64,000 nt of DNA from Gymnothorax reevesii (taxonomy: Eukaryota; Chordata; Actinopteri; Anguilliformes; Muraenidae), in assembly GCA_029721435.1 (NCBI GenBank), contig CM056573.1, positions 5,385,501 through 5,449,500 of the forward strand. Direction: 5' to 3'. Numbering within the stretch: the first letter of the stretch is position 1; every line of letters begins with the position of its first letter. The position numbers were made by a program, and so were the translations under genes. Of this stretch, positions 47,040-57,826 are shown piece by piece. Under the pieces are notes generated by a model. The model saw nothing but the letters and a program-made list of their open reading frames with translations, did no database searches and was not told the origin of the DNA.

Positions 47040-48840
47040 TTCAATTGTAATCTTTCACTTTTGTGAAGGGATCTGAATTTGGGTCAGTCACTTTTTCAAC
47101 AACATTAGGATATTTCTTGGATTATAAAGTTAATAAACAAAATCTGCAACATTTTTGATGAATGCACCGAAATACACATACATTTCCTTTTTTTTCCCCT
47201 CTTACCTGTTAACTGAGCGAGGATCCCGAAAGTCTCATAATTATCTTTCACACACTGAACTGCTGATTCTTCCTCGACCCTCCCCGCCAGACTAATTGTT
47301 ATATCACTTTTTGACCTCTCTCGGAGGGGAGCCACGACCGACCTGCCTCAGATCCGAAGTCTGGCTGTTTATCCCAGACGCTCCCTTATCTCTAACACAC
47401 TTCCTTGTCTATGCAGTTATGTCGTTTAATTTAGGAGAAAACATCTGCCCAAAGACTGCTTTACATGGACTAAAAACATTAAGCTTCAGTAGCTTTCAAA
47501 CGATAAATTATAAAGACAAGACTCAAATTAACACAAAATAATGATAATAATAATTTGCAAAGGAATCATTTTTGATGCATTCACAAAAAAACGGTTCCTC
47601 CACGAGCAGGACCAGTAATATCATGCTGAAAATGCGATTAGAATAATCATAATCAAGTATGTTTTCAAAACGTGAACATAATTTTCAGTATGTATTGTTC
47701 ATGTGATAAATGGATTCTCATCTAAGCACAAAAATACCATGCAATGTCTGTGTGTTGTGCTGAGGGACAGTTTTTTTTTTTTTTTTTAGCAGATTTTGAT
47801 TCAATAATGTTATGCCGAAAGAAATATCATGTAATAGAACATACTGAGATGCAGACAAACACGTTTTGTGGAAATATATAGAGAAGTACAGGTTATAACT
47901 ACAAAAAACATTGCTGAAAAAGGATATTAGTCTTTCCATTGTATTTTTCAGAGCAGTGGCCAATGGGCTTAGAACATCATACACAATGCGTTTCTCCTAC
48001 ATTTAGCTAATGTGAGAAACATTCAATGTGTCTCTCATTTCATGGATATTAGAATATTTTGTTTGAACTGCAGTTATGTCTGATGGAAAGGCATGACTTA
48101 TTGTGTTTACAAGATAATTGGATTGCCTCACTGATAGATCAACAGAGGCGGATTTGAATCTTATTCTCAAGCTTTAAGTTGTTTCTTTGTTAAATATCAG
48201 ACTAACAGAAAATTCCTGGGCCAGACAGATTGCTAACATACATAACTGATGTTAGCTCCCTAATACCAGTCATTGAGCTGGCAGTTAGTGACAAGAGTAA
48301 CCCAATCTCTCTCACCCAGCACCACAGTGGCCAATTTATACATGTTTATGCTTGCACTCCACCACCTCCTCCTTTTGGCCGAATGCTTTTTAGATATAAA
48401 ACAAACAAAAAACAAACAAAGCCGTGTCCAGAAACATCAGAGTTTCCAGAATACCAGGGAAAGTGAACATAAACCAGTTTCCGGTGCATAATAATGGCTA
48501 AGCATGGTTGTTTTGCAATATTTTCCAGCTGAAAATCCAGGATAATATGCCTTTGGGAAGGAATCTGAGAATGCCCTTTGTACTGGAATTGCCAAAGAGC
48601 ATTTCTGAGTGTGGACAAGGTGAATTAAATTTGAATTAACAAATGAAGTTGCGAAAAAGCACATTAAGTTGAGGATGAAAATAAACTGGAACAGAGAAGT
48701 GTTATGAAATATATAGATAAAGCTAATATATAAAATCAGAAAGCAATTTAAAAACTGAATGTTTAAAAAAAAAATCTAATTTGGAACAGGACTTCCTAAA
48801 CTTCCTAACAAAAGCAATATAATCCTTTTTCAGTTCAGCC
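47040..48840. other. Non-coding stretch, nothing recognised
   Basis: AT-rich; a poly-T tract of 18 lies at 47770-47788. No coding or repeat signal was recognised. Confidence 0.4.
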
Positions 48841-49322
48841 AGGTCTTCTGGTAACAGCTGGGTGAGGGTCTACCCACACCTCAACTTATTAATAATTCAC
48901 TGCTGCCAGGACATCTACCCAAATTCTTCAAGGTAGCAGCACTCAAGCCTCTCTCAACCTAGACCCAAATATTCTTGCCTACTACAGACCTACATATGTT
49001 GAATATACCCTTTCTATCAAAAAATTTTAGGAACCACTGCTTAAAAACAAGTATGCAATTTCTTATTCAGCTTAGGTATCTTTGAAAATGATCAATCAGG
49101 ACTTTGATCATATCATGGTAATGACACAGCCCATATCAACAATGACTGTTCACTGCTTCTGATGACAGATATGTATCTATACTCATCATCCTTGACTGAA
49201 GTGCAGCTTTTGATTCCACTTAACACCATATCCTGACTGAGTATTGGGCTGGCAATAAAAGAAGAGCATTCAGCTGGTTCAGATCATACTTATCAGATTG
49301 TTCACAATACATTCATGTAAAT

Positions 49323-49622
49323 CGGGGATCTCAAACTCAATTCCAAGAGGGCCACTTTGTCAGCTGGTTTTACATTACATTACATTACAAGTTCTTAGCA
49401 GACGCTCTTATTCAGAGCGACGTACAAAAGTGCACAAGAACAGTACAAAAGTGCAAAAGTTTTTAATGTGGTCCTGTGCTAAAGTGCTTCATTTCAGTAA
49501 TTGATTGGCAACAGTCCGTGCATCCGGTTTTTGAGGTGTTAACTTTTTTTCTGCTGATTGAATAGACATCTCAAAAACCACCAGACACTGGGCAATCCAA
49601 GAATGGAGGTTGAAACCCCTTC
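49323..49622. mobile_element. Inverted-end element inside the L2 relic
   Basis: The left end reads GGGGATCTCAAACTCAATTC and the reverse strand from the right end reads GGGGTTTCAACCTCCATTC, each continuing to a CCAAGAGGGCC / TTGGATTGCCC block. The element separates the two halves of the reverse transcriptase and itself carries the L2-tail SINE at about 49370-49450. Confidence 0.55.
49370..49450 (-). mobile_element. L2-tail SINE fragment, minus strand
   Basis: Read on the minus strand it contains TACGTCGCTCTGAATAAGAG, GCGTCTGCTAAGAACTTG and four TGTAA units. It is the same tail as at 31570-31660. Confidence 0.8.
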
Positions 49623-49942
49623 TGTAAACCATAAATACTCAAATTCAGCCATTGTAATATGTCAAATTCCTCAGGGGTCAGTACTTAGGCCCTTGCTGTT
49701 TTCTCTGTATATCTCCCCATCGGAAATTGGGAAATAAACCATTTCATTTATTTCTACTGCAGATGATACACAGCTCTATTTTGTATCTATGAATCCAGAT
49801 AAAGCCCATGACCTAGCCAGACTTGAAGTCTGTCTCATTCATATACTCAAAAGTTACATTCAGTTTTTTAATTCAGATAAAAACAAATACAGCCAGTCAC
49901 AACATGCTCCACCAGCAAATTTATTTATTTATTTTTTTCTAG

Positions 49943-49984
49943 CTTGACTTTGACCTTGACTTTGACCTCGACCTCGACCCAGGT
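49943..49984 (+). repeat. Hexanucleotide TGACYT repeat
   Basis: About seven degenerate copies of TTGACC/TTGACT in direct, gapless arrangement. Confidence 0.75.
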
Positions 49985-49989
49985 AAGTC

Positions 49990-50980
49990 CAGAATTTAAC
50001 CAGGTGATCTTTGGAGCACTTCACGCCTTTTCTGTAAATGTGTGTAATTTGGTCTTACCATTTTTGCTCTGGACTGCCGAAAGACATACATTGATAGACA
50101 GACAGAACGATCAACAGACAAACAAATGCCACTGAAAAAAAATATTCCTCACCTTTCCTGCAGGAAAATGGCAATGATTGCAGCCAAGAAACACTTGAGA
50201 AGCACAGTGTAGGAATGAGTTTTTTTTACCCCTTTTCCCTTATCTACCTTTCTGATGGCCAAAAATATTTCGGTGCCATTTTAATGATTTTGTGGCTATT
50301 GTTCAGATTTCGGGGGCAACTTGCTTCAGCTAATATACATTTTCAACAAGCATTTCTCCTTGTTGACGATGAGTCACAATTGAATTGATGCGGACATTGA
50401 TCGAATACAATTGCCTACGTTTATGCCATGGCAAATTACTAATAATGATTAGTACATTTCAGTGTTACCTTGTTAATTTCATAATACACTGGCCCACAAT
50501 GTACAAAGTAGTGTTCATACACACTGCAGTGAAAAGCTCTCGTTCCCTCTTATATATGTCATTGAAAATTGAGAATAATTACTAATGTAAATGTATACTA
50601 CGTTTACAAATGGCACAAGCTCTCCAAATCCTCGCACATTTGAGAATGAGAATTCACAATAAGTGAATACAGATTGAAGTTACATCAATATCCTTCATTC
50701 TGTGCACCTTCATTTAGGGTCTTGGCTGTTTTCAATGAATAATGTCTGTAATTGCGAAGCATATCTGTGCAATAGGCGATGCATATTCACTCTCAAGCTC
50801 CGATGACAATGTTGCTGTTACAAAAAAAAAAAAAAAAAAACTGATTCAGCTTCCCTTTAATTATATCCTTGAAATTGCTATAGCAGCACGTTATCGGCTG
50901 TCACTCCAAGAGTAAATAAAATAACAGTGGGGGGAAAAGGCTCTTCGCTAATTGGGCCTCTCTCCAATGGTACAATCTTT
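49990..50980. other. Non-coding stretch, nothing recognised
   Basis: AT-rich; a 20-base poly-A lies at 50821-50841. Confidence 0.4.
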
Positions 50981-50989
50981 AATCTTATG

Positions 50990-51640
50990 TTCAGGAAGTA
51001 GACACCCTCTTGCTCTTCACATCTAGATTCAAAACCGACGTCTTTAGTCAAGCTTATTGCAAAGGTGGAATGTGGAGGCATAGAACCCATTATAGAGTCT
51101 TTGTTGGACTGATCTGTCCTCGCTGTTACTCCTCTGTGACTCTTTGCTGCAGTTGGGTTGGGGCTTTTCAGCCTGCCCTGGTGGTGGAGCCGTCTCACTG
51201 TATTCCATTCCTTGGTTATGCGGCCAAAGGCGAAGTCTGTCAGAGGTGTTTCTTGTGAAACACTGTGCTACTATTTGTCCCAATATAACTGATTCCAACA
51301 GTGCTTGGCTTTTCACTGACACTGCAGCATACCCCCACCGTCTCATCTACTCTGTTGGAGCATAATGACCATGACTATCAGCCTATGTTAGTCCGCCTAC
51401 TTTGGTAGGGAATCACAATCAGCATGACCATGAAAAAGAACTGTGATGCCACAAAGGCCCTTGAACTGCAGTGAACATTGTCGCACCCCGGAACTTTCTG
51501 CCCCTTACCGGCCTCATCTAAACCTGGACTCATCGATGACCATCAATACCACAAACCCCATTCGACTATGGACTTAACACACACTGCCAATGTCTCAAGC
51601 CCCTTCGGCCATCTAAACCCAGACCCACACCCTATGACCC
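50990..51640 (+). mobile_element. Possible L2/RTE LINE 3' end
   Basis: SRFKTDVFSQAY (about 51025-51060) resembles the last conserved words of fish L2 proteins (a S-R-L-K-T-x-L-F-x-x-A-Y run). The GC-richer sequence that follows could be its 3' untranslated region. Only one short motif supports this. Confidence 0.35.
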
Positions 51641-52160
51641 TTGTGAAGTGATCATTCTTGCACAACTTAGAAGTGTGTTTAGGGTCATTAACCAGTCTCT
51701 TTGCAGATGGCAATGTGTGCCCCGCAGGGATGCTCCGATACTTCTTTTCAGCCATGATTCCGTCAATTTTTATGAGATCGCCAGTTCCTTTCGCGCAGAC
51801 TAAACCCCAAACCATAAAATTACCACCTCCGTGTTTTGCTGAAGGAGTTAAACGGTCAATTTTGAAACGCTATGGCGCGCATAAGTTCCGCGTTTGGGTG
51901 AGAAAATTCCGAATTTTGATTCATTGGTTCAAAACACTTATTCCCAGTCCACTGGTGTTCAATCCTTGAATTTTGTGGTTAACTGAAGTCTTTGGACGTA
52001 TTGCTGCCAACATTAAAAAATCAAACCCATTTCATACAGGCGCCTGGCAATAGTAGATCCTGATACTTTCATCTCTTCACTTCTAATACTCTTAATATAA
52101 TCCAAAAGTTGTCGCAGTGTCAACCGCTGGTACTTAAAATTAACTTAGAAATGCTTTTTA
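51543..52160 (-). pseudogene. Tc1-like transposase relic, catalytic part
   Basis: On the minus strand the order is a worn linker with VSGSTIARRLYEMGL (about 52070-52025), a damaged N-E-S-K-F block near 51915-51895, FMVWGLVCAKGTGDL (about 51820-51775), GIMAEKKY and finally NDPKHTSKLCKN (about 51690-51655), which carries the second catalytic Asp. The last third, with the final Glu or Asp, is missing. Two or more frame changes separate the blocks. This is the typical decay of fish Tc1 elements. Confidence 0.75.
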
Positions 52161-52494
52161 ACTGCCTGAATCATGAATTGCAGTACTAAACAGTGTTTAG
52201 AACACATCTCTTGACTTTGTGACTTAACATTCGTATCTATCTAAATTATTACATGAATATATGAATGCGCATATGCAAATAATTTGTCAATCATCAACTT
52301 ACGCTTTCTTAATGATCATAGGACCCACTAATTAATCAAGAATAAAAAGTTACAATGGGTTTATGAATTACTTACCACTGGTTGAAGATTTTAATTCCCT
52401 TTTACCTGGTAACAGCAACAGAAGCATAACAAACCCCAGCAAAGAAATATATGTTGAGTTTAGGACATACATGTATGTGCACATGTGAAAGTGT

Positions 52495-52625
52495 TTTTGC
52501 ACATATGTCCAGGAGTTGATGTGTGTATACGTATGTGCTCACACATGTTCTGATGTGTCAGTGTGTTAGCGTGTGTGTGTGTGTGAGTGTTATGTACGGA
52601 TGCGTCTGTGTGGAAGGGTTGAGAG
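52495..52625. repeat. GT-rich simple repeat
   Basis: A run of TG dinucleotides (about 52560-52585) sits within a wider degenerate GTGTG/CACAT-rich region. The 104-codon His/Thr-rich open frame on the opposite strand is only its shadow. Confidence 0.85.
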
Positions 52626-52629
52626 CAGG

Positions 52630-54205
52630 AAGTGATTATATAGATATTGCTAATGTAATCTGACCAAATATATGCACAGGTAAGGTAAACACGAAAAAGC
52701 ATGAAAAGCAGCGTAATTAACAAATGAGCGAAGGTTAAAAAATAAAGAACACAAAAATAGTCCAAACTAAGCAAAGGAGTCTCATTAACAACCTATGGCG
52801 TACCATCATCACTTCTGTGATGTTGTGTGATATGAGATGAATTTGCCTGATTTATACCACATCTCTGTTGGGAAATTAAATGTGACTGATCCAAGGACAT
52901 CCACAAAGAGTTCATTATATTCCTCTAACTGCACATCTTTGAATTCCAGGCTAAATTTCAAGTGCTTGGCCATCTAAAAATAAGATTTGGACCACGGAAT
53001 CTTTAATTGAACAGTGTGACTCAATAATAATACATGCATCCTTTGTCAATTAATCATTTCAAATTTGAATCAGTTGTTATAAATTTGTTTGCATTTCAAT
53101 CACTGCAAGTGACGTCATCTCGAGAAGAATTTATCTTCGGCCATCTTCTGCAAGGACGTTACCGGAGGAGCCCGGTCAGCAGCAGGGAATATGTTATCAG
53201 TGGGATTGAACTCAGTGATTTGTTATTGTGGATAATTTCCAAATGGAATTTTTAATTTCCAAAAAAAAAAAAACCACAATTCGAAACTTACGGGTGGATT
53301 TTGTGAAGAGGAAGGGAGCAGATTTCACGGAGCCCGGTGTTGTCTCCGATTCCGCTTCCCTGTAGACTCTCATTCCCCCTCGAGAAAGTTGTATGATGCT
53401 GTTGCTGATTTCAGAAAATCATGAAAAGAAATAACGTAATGGACATTGATAAATCAGGTCTTTCTTACGAAAGTTATCACAGATGATGCCTCATAAACTG
53501 ATGAATTTTGATACTCCTGCGATTTGTCCTTTATCAATATTGAGCTCTTCTGCTCGGCAGTGATCACACAATTACCCCATGCTATAACGATCTGTTCTGC
53601 CATCAAAATCTGAGTAAAATGTACATTCGCTCTCCGCACTATGTAGGGATGTCACTGCATTACGTTGTTCACAGAAACATAATTTGGCAGGGGAACTCAA
53701 TTGGACACAACACCGGATCAGGATCGGTGATCTGCTCTAAATACTTCACTGATGACTGATTTTATCAGCCTGATCCTGAGTCACAGGAAAGGTCTGAATA
53801 TTACTATGAGTTAGTAATTACTGAAATCACCACTTAACACACCATTGATCAATCAGCTGAGCCCAAACTGCTAATACGAGCAATTACTACGCCCAGGGTG
53901 CCACGTGATAAGCTCATCCAGGAATGGGTGTAGAAACTATTTTATTAAAAAAAATAACACCAATAAGACCCAAAACGAAACTAAATCCATCCTCTATGAT
54001 AGCAAAGCCGGAGTGAGACCAGGAGCTGCAATTGGAAAATGAGAAAAGCATAACCTTCTGGTCTGTTCAAGTCAATGGGTGAATAATTTGCTGGCTAGCA
54101 TGTTAGCACTTTTCACCATTAAATGGATAAATACAACTTTTAGCGACAACTGTGACACATGTAACTTAATACTTTAATAGGAAAAAGCTTAAGCATGCAA
54201 GCCAA
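52630..54205. other. Non-coding stretch, nothing recognised
   Basis: No element ends or coding motifs. Poly-A at 53262-53274. Confidence 0.4.
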
Positions 54206-54326
54206 GCACCGGTGAGTTTCCCAAAAGCATAGTTGCTAACTAAGTTAGCAACTTAAACCCCCTTCACACCAAGGTCGTTCTCAGTATGTTCTCAAAAATT
54301 TGAGAGAACGGGCTCGAACTGAGTGA

Positions 54327-54330
54327 GAAC
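54327..54330. repeat. Target-site duplication GAAC, left copy
   Basis: GAAC directly precedes the left LTR and is repeated directly after the right LTR at 60324-60327. Four-base duplications are usual for Ty3/Gypsy integrases. Confidence 0.9.
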
Positions 54331-54807
54331 TGTTATGGCCCCAATTTGTTATTACATTTATAACACAACAGCAACAGCAACAGCAAGGGATGACAGACAC
54401 AGTTTTAAAAACTCAAACACATTTAATTATCAAAGACAATAACAACTAACTAACCTAAAGACCAAGATTGAATTATGTACAAAACATAAATATTTACAAT
54501 CCCTTTTCGTGGGGGTGGCTTGGTGATGTCCTGGATGATGAAAATGCTCAAACACAGGCAAAGAAATCCACAAAAGAAACAGAACAGAATGGCAGGTCTG
54601 GTCATCTTCTTGCAATTTCTCCTTTTACTGTCCCAATTCTTTTCCTTATATACTCTTTTGCAGACCCCACCCACATTTAGACCTCTTTTTTTTAATTTTC
54701 TGAGACTTGCCCCAGACATGTCCAGGACATCTCTGAACATGACTCCAGTCTGAGCTTAACAAAAAAAAGGTAAATACTGCCATCTAGTGGCCTATATTCA
54801 CATTACA
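54331..54807 (-). repeat. 3' LTR of the Gmr1-like element
   Basis: On the minus strand it runs TGTAATGTGAATATAGG to GGCCATAACA. TATATAAG (54645-54652) is the TATA box and ATTAAA (54422-54427) the likely polyadenylation signal. A TTGCTG run lies near the U5 end. It includes the 51-codon reading frame at 54450-54605. Confidence 0.95.
54450..54605 (-). CDS. Small hydrophobic ORF in the LTR (3' copy)
   Basis: ATG at 54605 opens 51 codons: MTRPAIL, a strongly hydrophobic Cys/Phe-rich stretch of about 20 residues, QDITKPPPRKG and a second hydrophobic run ending SWSLG. It looks like a one- or two-pass membrane peptide. It is the first ATG expected downstream of the TATA box. Identity with the other LTR copy is partly automatic, because both LTRs are made from one template. 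No homologous protein is known to me. It may simply be an upstream ORF. Confidence 0.35.
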   Translation of the reverse strand: MTRPAILFCFFCGFLCLCLSIFIIQDITKPPPRKGIVNIYVLYIIQSWSLG

Positions 54808-54817
54808 CCTCCATTCC
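54808..54817 (-). promoter_or_regulatory. Polypurine tract
   Basis: On the minus strand GGAATGGAGG lies directly before the 3' LTR, where plus-strand DNA synthesis is primed. It is short and interrupted by one T. Confidence 0.6.
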
Positions 54818-54940
54818 AAAAGGGAAAAATTTTGACTCATAAAGGCAAAATTTTTCTTTTCAATACAAAATGGTTAAGTGAACACTTGTCTATATATACA
54901 TATCATACAATATTCAAACACATGATATATATATACACAT

Positions 54941-56266
54941 TCAAACACGGGATAAGCAATCAGCAATTACATTGTCTGTACCCTTCACATGCTTAATTTC
55001 CAAGTCAAACTCCTGTAAAATCAAACTCCAATTCAACAATCTTCGATTCTTGTTTTTCATCTTACTCAAAAACATTAACGGATTGTGGTCAGTGTACACA
55101 ATCATTGGCTTTTGTCCTGTACAAACATAAACCTCAAAGTGTTGTAAAGAAAGGACCAGAGCCAACAGTTCCTTCTCTATTGTGGAATAGTTCCTTTGGT
55201 GGCGATTGAACTTCCTGGAGAAGTATGCCACGGGATGCTCAATGTCATCAGAGTCACTTCTCTGTAGTAGCACAGATCCACAAGCTTGGTCGCTAGCATC
55301 GACCGCGATGGAGAACGGTTTGTTGAAGTCAGGAGATTTGAGCACGAGGAAGTGACACAGCAGAGACTTCAGGCGATCGAAGGCTCTCTGGCATGCATCA
55401 TCCCAGGTGAACTTAACGCCTTTCTTCAGTTGGTTAGTTAGACTGAGAGCAATCTCAGCAAAGTTCTTGCAGAACTTGCGGTAGTACCCGATCATTCCAA
55501 GGAAGCGGCGCAAAGCTTTTTTGTTGTCAGGAACTGGAAAGTCCATGATGGCTTGGACTTTAGCATTTATGGGTGCCACCTTACCCTGGCCTATGACGTA
55601 GCCAAGATAGGTGACAGTAGCACAACCAAAGTCACTCTTGCTCAGGTTAACAGTCAGGTTAGCCTGGGTCAGGCGCTGGAACAACGTCTCTACATCTTTT
55701 AGATGTTCTTCCCAGGAGTCACTCCATGTGATCAGGTCATCGATGTACACACCCGTGTGTGTTAATCCGGCGATTGTAGACTGTATCATCCTTTGGAACG
55801 TGGCTGGGGCATTTTTCATGCCAAAGGGTAGGACTTCATACTGGTGCAATCCAGATGGTGTGGCAAAAGCAGAGATGCTCTTGGCCCTCTCAGTTAAAGG
55901 CACACACCAATAACCCTTCAATGAATCAATCTTGGTCAGAAACTTTCCTTGCCCTACTCTATCGATACAATCATCAATCCTAGGTATTGGAAACACATCA
56001 GTTCTAGTTACAGCATTGACTTTGCGATAATCTGTACAGAATCTAGTACTTCCATCAGGTTTTGGAACTAGCACACAGGGTGAACTCCAATCGGAGTTGG
56101 AGGGTCTGATAATATCGTGTTTTAACATGTACTCAACCTCTTTCTCGGCAATCTTTCTCTTTTCAGGATTCATCCGGTATGGATGCTGTTTTATTGGTTT
56201 GGCATCACCAACATCTACATCATGAGAGGCTATAGTAACTCTCTTTGGAACATCAGGAAACAAATC
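54941..56266 (-). CDS. Reverse transcriptase and RNase H (Gmr1-like pol, last part)
   Basis: About 440 codons open in the same frame as the integrase ORF, separated from it only by a TAG at 56267-56269. Blocks in order, numbered from FPDVPKR: SPCVLVPKPDG (about 61-71) and FCTDYRKVN (75-83) in the fingers; TKIDSLKGYW (110-119) with the first catalytic Asp; LPFGMKNAPATFQ (145-157); and YIDD (173-176), a variant of the usual YxDD with Ile. RNase H follows, with IAVDASDQACGSV, IEKELLALVLSLQHF and VYTDHNPLMFL holding the Asp-Glu-Asp catalytic set, and ends ADCLSRV. All catalytic residues appear intact. The frame closes about 130 bases before the 3' LTR. With no start codon of its own, expression would need readthrough or a suppressed stop. 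Confidence 0.9.
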   Translation of the reverse strand, partial: DLFPDVPKRVTIASHDVDVGDAKPIKQHPYRMNPEKRKIAEKEVEYMLKHDIIRPSNSDWSSPCVLVPKPDGSTRFCTDYRKVNAVTRTDVFPIPRIDDCIDRVGQGKFLTKIDSLKGYWCVPLTERAKSISAFATPSGLHQYEVLPFGMKNAPATFQRMIQSTIAGLTHTGVYIDDLITWSDSWEEHLKDVETLFQRLTQANLTVNLSKSDFGCATVTYLGYVIGQGKVAPINAKVQAIMDFPVPDNKKALRRFLGMIGYYRKFCKNFAEIALSLTNQLKKGVKFTWDDACQRAFDRLKSLLCHFLVLKSPDFNKPFSIAVDASDQACGSVLLQRSDSDDIEHPVAYFSRKFNRHQRNYSTIEKELLALVLSLQHFEVYVCTGQKPMIVYTDHNPLMFLSKMKNKNRRLLNWSLILQEFDLEIKHVKGTDNVIADCLSRV

Positions 56267-56269
56267 CTA
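56267..56269 (-). promoter_or_regulatory. In-frame TAG between integrase and reverse transcriptase
   Basis: The context on the minus strand is TAT TAG GAT TTG. The frame is open on both sides. Its surroundings resemble the first TAG (T-TAG-GA-y-TT-r). Confidence 0.5.
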
Positions 56270-57823
56270 ATATTTCTTGATCAACCTTTCAAACTGATCT
56301 CTCTGTGAGGGTTCTAAGTGCTGGAGTTTTACATCAAGATTTTGCAACACTTCAGAATTTGACAATTTACATGAAAGAACTTCAGCTTTAATTCTAGGTT
56401 CATCATCTTGAAACTCCCCCTCATCTTCACAAATCTCGGCCATTGGAGAATCTGAAGTGACAGCAGCAACCCTAGCATTTCTGTCATGATAAGGCTTCAG
56501 CATGTTAATGTGACACAATTGTTTTGGTTTTCTCCTATCTGGAGTCTTCACAATGTAATTGAGATCATTGAGTTTTGTCAGAATTTCATAAGGACCATGA
56601 AATCTTGCCTGAAATGGATTGGACTGCAAGGGAAACAACACAAGGACATTATCTCCTGGTTTAAACTCACGGCTTCTAGCCTTATGATCATACCAAGTTT
56701 TCATTTTTCCCTGACTTGATTTCAAGTTCTCTTTGGCAAGGTCACAAGCTGCACGCAATCTTTCCTTGAACTTGCTAACATAGTCTAACAGACTGATGTA
56801 CGGCTCTTCCTCTTGCCATTGTTCACTCAATAATAGCAAAGGTCCTCTCACTTCATGACCAAACACTAGCTCAAATGGACTGAATTCAGTAGACTCCTGC
56901 ACTGCTTCTCTAGCTGCCAACAACAGCAAATGAACCCCTTCATCCCAGTCTTTCTCATGGTCATAACAATAAGTCCTCATCATTGCCTTGAGAGTGGAAT
57001 GAAACCGCTCTAAGGCACCCTGACTCTCCGGATGATAGGCACTAGAAAGAATCTGCTTTGCACCTAGTTCATACACAACCTGCTGAAACAATCCTGAAGT
57101 AAAATTGCTACCTTGGTCTGACTGAATTTCCCTGGGAAGGCCAAACAACGTGAAGAACTTTATCAAAGCCTTTGAGATTGCAGTTGCCTTGATGTTACGT
57201 AGAGGTATGGCTTCAGGGAATCTGGTAGATGCACACATGATTGTCAACAAGTACTGATTTCCAGATCTTGTCTTGGGTAATGGACCAACACAATCAACAA
57301 TGACCTTAGAGAACGGCTCCCCAAATGCTGGGATAGGCTGCAATGGAGCTACAGGTGGGTCTAACTGGTGTTTTCCAACTACCTGACAAGTGTGACAGGT
57401 TTTGCAAAAGTTGGAAACGTCTTTCCGAAGCCCAGGCAAAAAGAAGTGTTTCATGATCTTATCAACAGTCTTGTTAACACCAAGATGACCTCCTAAAGGT
57501 AAACTATGAGCCATTGTTAAGATCTCATTCCTGTAGACCTTCGAAACAACAATTTGCCTGACCACTGCCCAATCTGCATTGGCAGGGATATCAGGAGGGC
57601 GCCACTTCCGCATCAACACACCATCCTTGAGATAATACCCAACTGGAACTGCGTCTATTTCTTTACCAGGAAGGGCTCTCCTCTTTAGTGCACAAATTTC
57701 AGGATCATTAGTTTGCTCCTCAATCAACCGCTTTCTGGACATAGACAAGTCTCCAGACACATCAAAATCACCAGACCCATTCGGCTGGCTGAATAGAGAA
57801 CTGATAAAAGTATCTGATAAGTC
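56267..57823 (-). CDS. Integrase (Gmr1-like pol, middle part)
   Basis: The frame lies between two in-frame TAG codons. Numbering from GTG at 57760, the zinc-binding set is His85, His92, Cys122, Cys125 (H-x6-H-x29-C-x2-C). The catalytic core has Asp156 (VIVDCVGPLP), Asp215 (QSDQGSNF) and Glu251 (SQGALERFH), a perfect D-D-35-E. The C-terminus has a GPY module (FHGPYEIL, about 388-395, then CHINMLKPYHDR) and then an acidic tail leading to the second TAG. The protein would insert the element cDNA, making the 4-base duplication seen. It directly follows the protease and precedes reverse transcriptase, the reverse of the usual Ty3/Gypsy order. No chromodomain is seen. Confidence 0.92.
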   Translation of the reverse strand, partial: DLSDTFISSLFSQPNGSGDFDVSGDLSMSRKRLIEEQTNDPEICALKRRALPGKEIDAVPVGYYLKDGVLMRKWRPPDIPANADWAVVRQIVVSKVYRNEILTMAHSLPLGGHLGVNKTVDKIMKHFFLPGLRKDVSNFCKTCHTCQVVGKHQLDPPVAPLQPIPAFGEPFSKVIVDCVGPLPKTRSGNQYLLTIMCASTRFPEAIPLRNIKATAISKALIKFFTLFGLPREIQSDQGSNFTSGLFQQVVYELGAKQILSSAYHPESQGALERFHSTLKAMMRTYCYDHEKDWDEGVHLLLLAAREAVQESTEFSPFELVFGHEVRGPLLLLSEQWQEEEPYISLLDYVSKFKERLRAACDLAKENLKSSQGKMKTWYDHKARSREFKPGDNVLVLFPLQSNPFQARFHGPYEILTKLNDLNYIVKTPDRRKPKQLCHINMLKPYHDRNARVAAVTSDSPMAEICEDEGEFQDDEPRIKAEVLSCKLSNSEVLQNLDVKLQHLEPSQRDQFERLIKKY

Positions 57824-57826
57824 CTA
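57824..57826 (-). promoter_or_regulatory. In-frame TAG between protease and integrase
   Basis: The context on the minus strand is TTT TAG GAC TTA. The frame is open on both sides. It may be a readthrough stop like those used between gag and pol by some retroviruses, or a nonsense mutation. Confidence 0.5.

Larger units (their letters stand above)
48850..49870 (+). mobile_element. L2-like LINE reverse-transcriptase relic, interrupted
   Basis: The + strand reads LLPGHLPKFFKVAALKPL (about 48900-48955), then a worn Y-R-P-I-x-N-x-P-F-L-S-K block near 48980-49025. SLTEVQLLIPLNTIS (about 49190-49235) is a worn motif A, and GSDHTYQIVHN follows. After an interruption (49323-49622) come PQGSVLRPLLFSLYI and ADDTQLYFVSMNPDKA (about 49670-49800), the motif B and catalytic blocks. 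The block order is that of L2-clade LINEs. Stops are frequent. Confidence 0.78.

Noticed and set aside
52460..52774. 104-codon His/Thr-rich frame
   Set aside because: It is produced by the GT/CA simple repeat.
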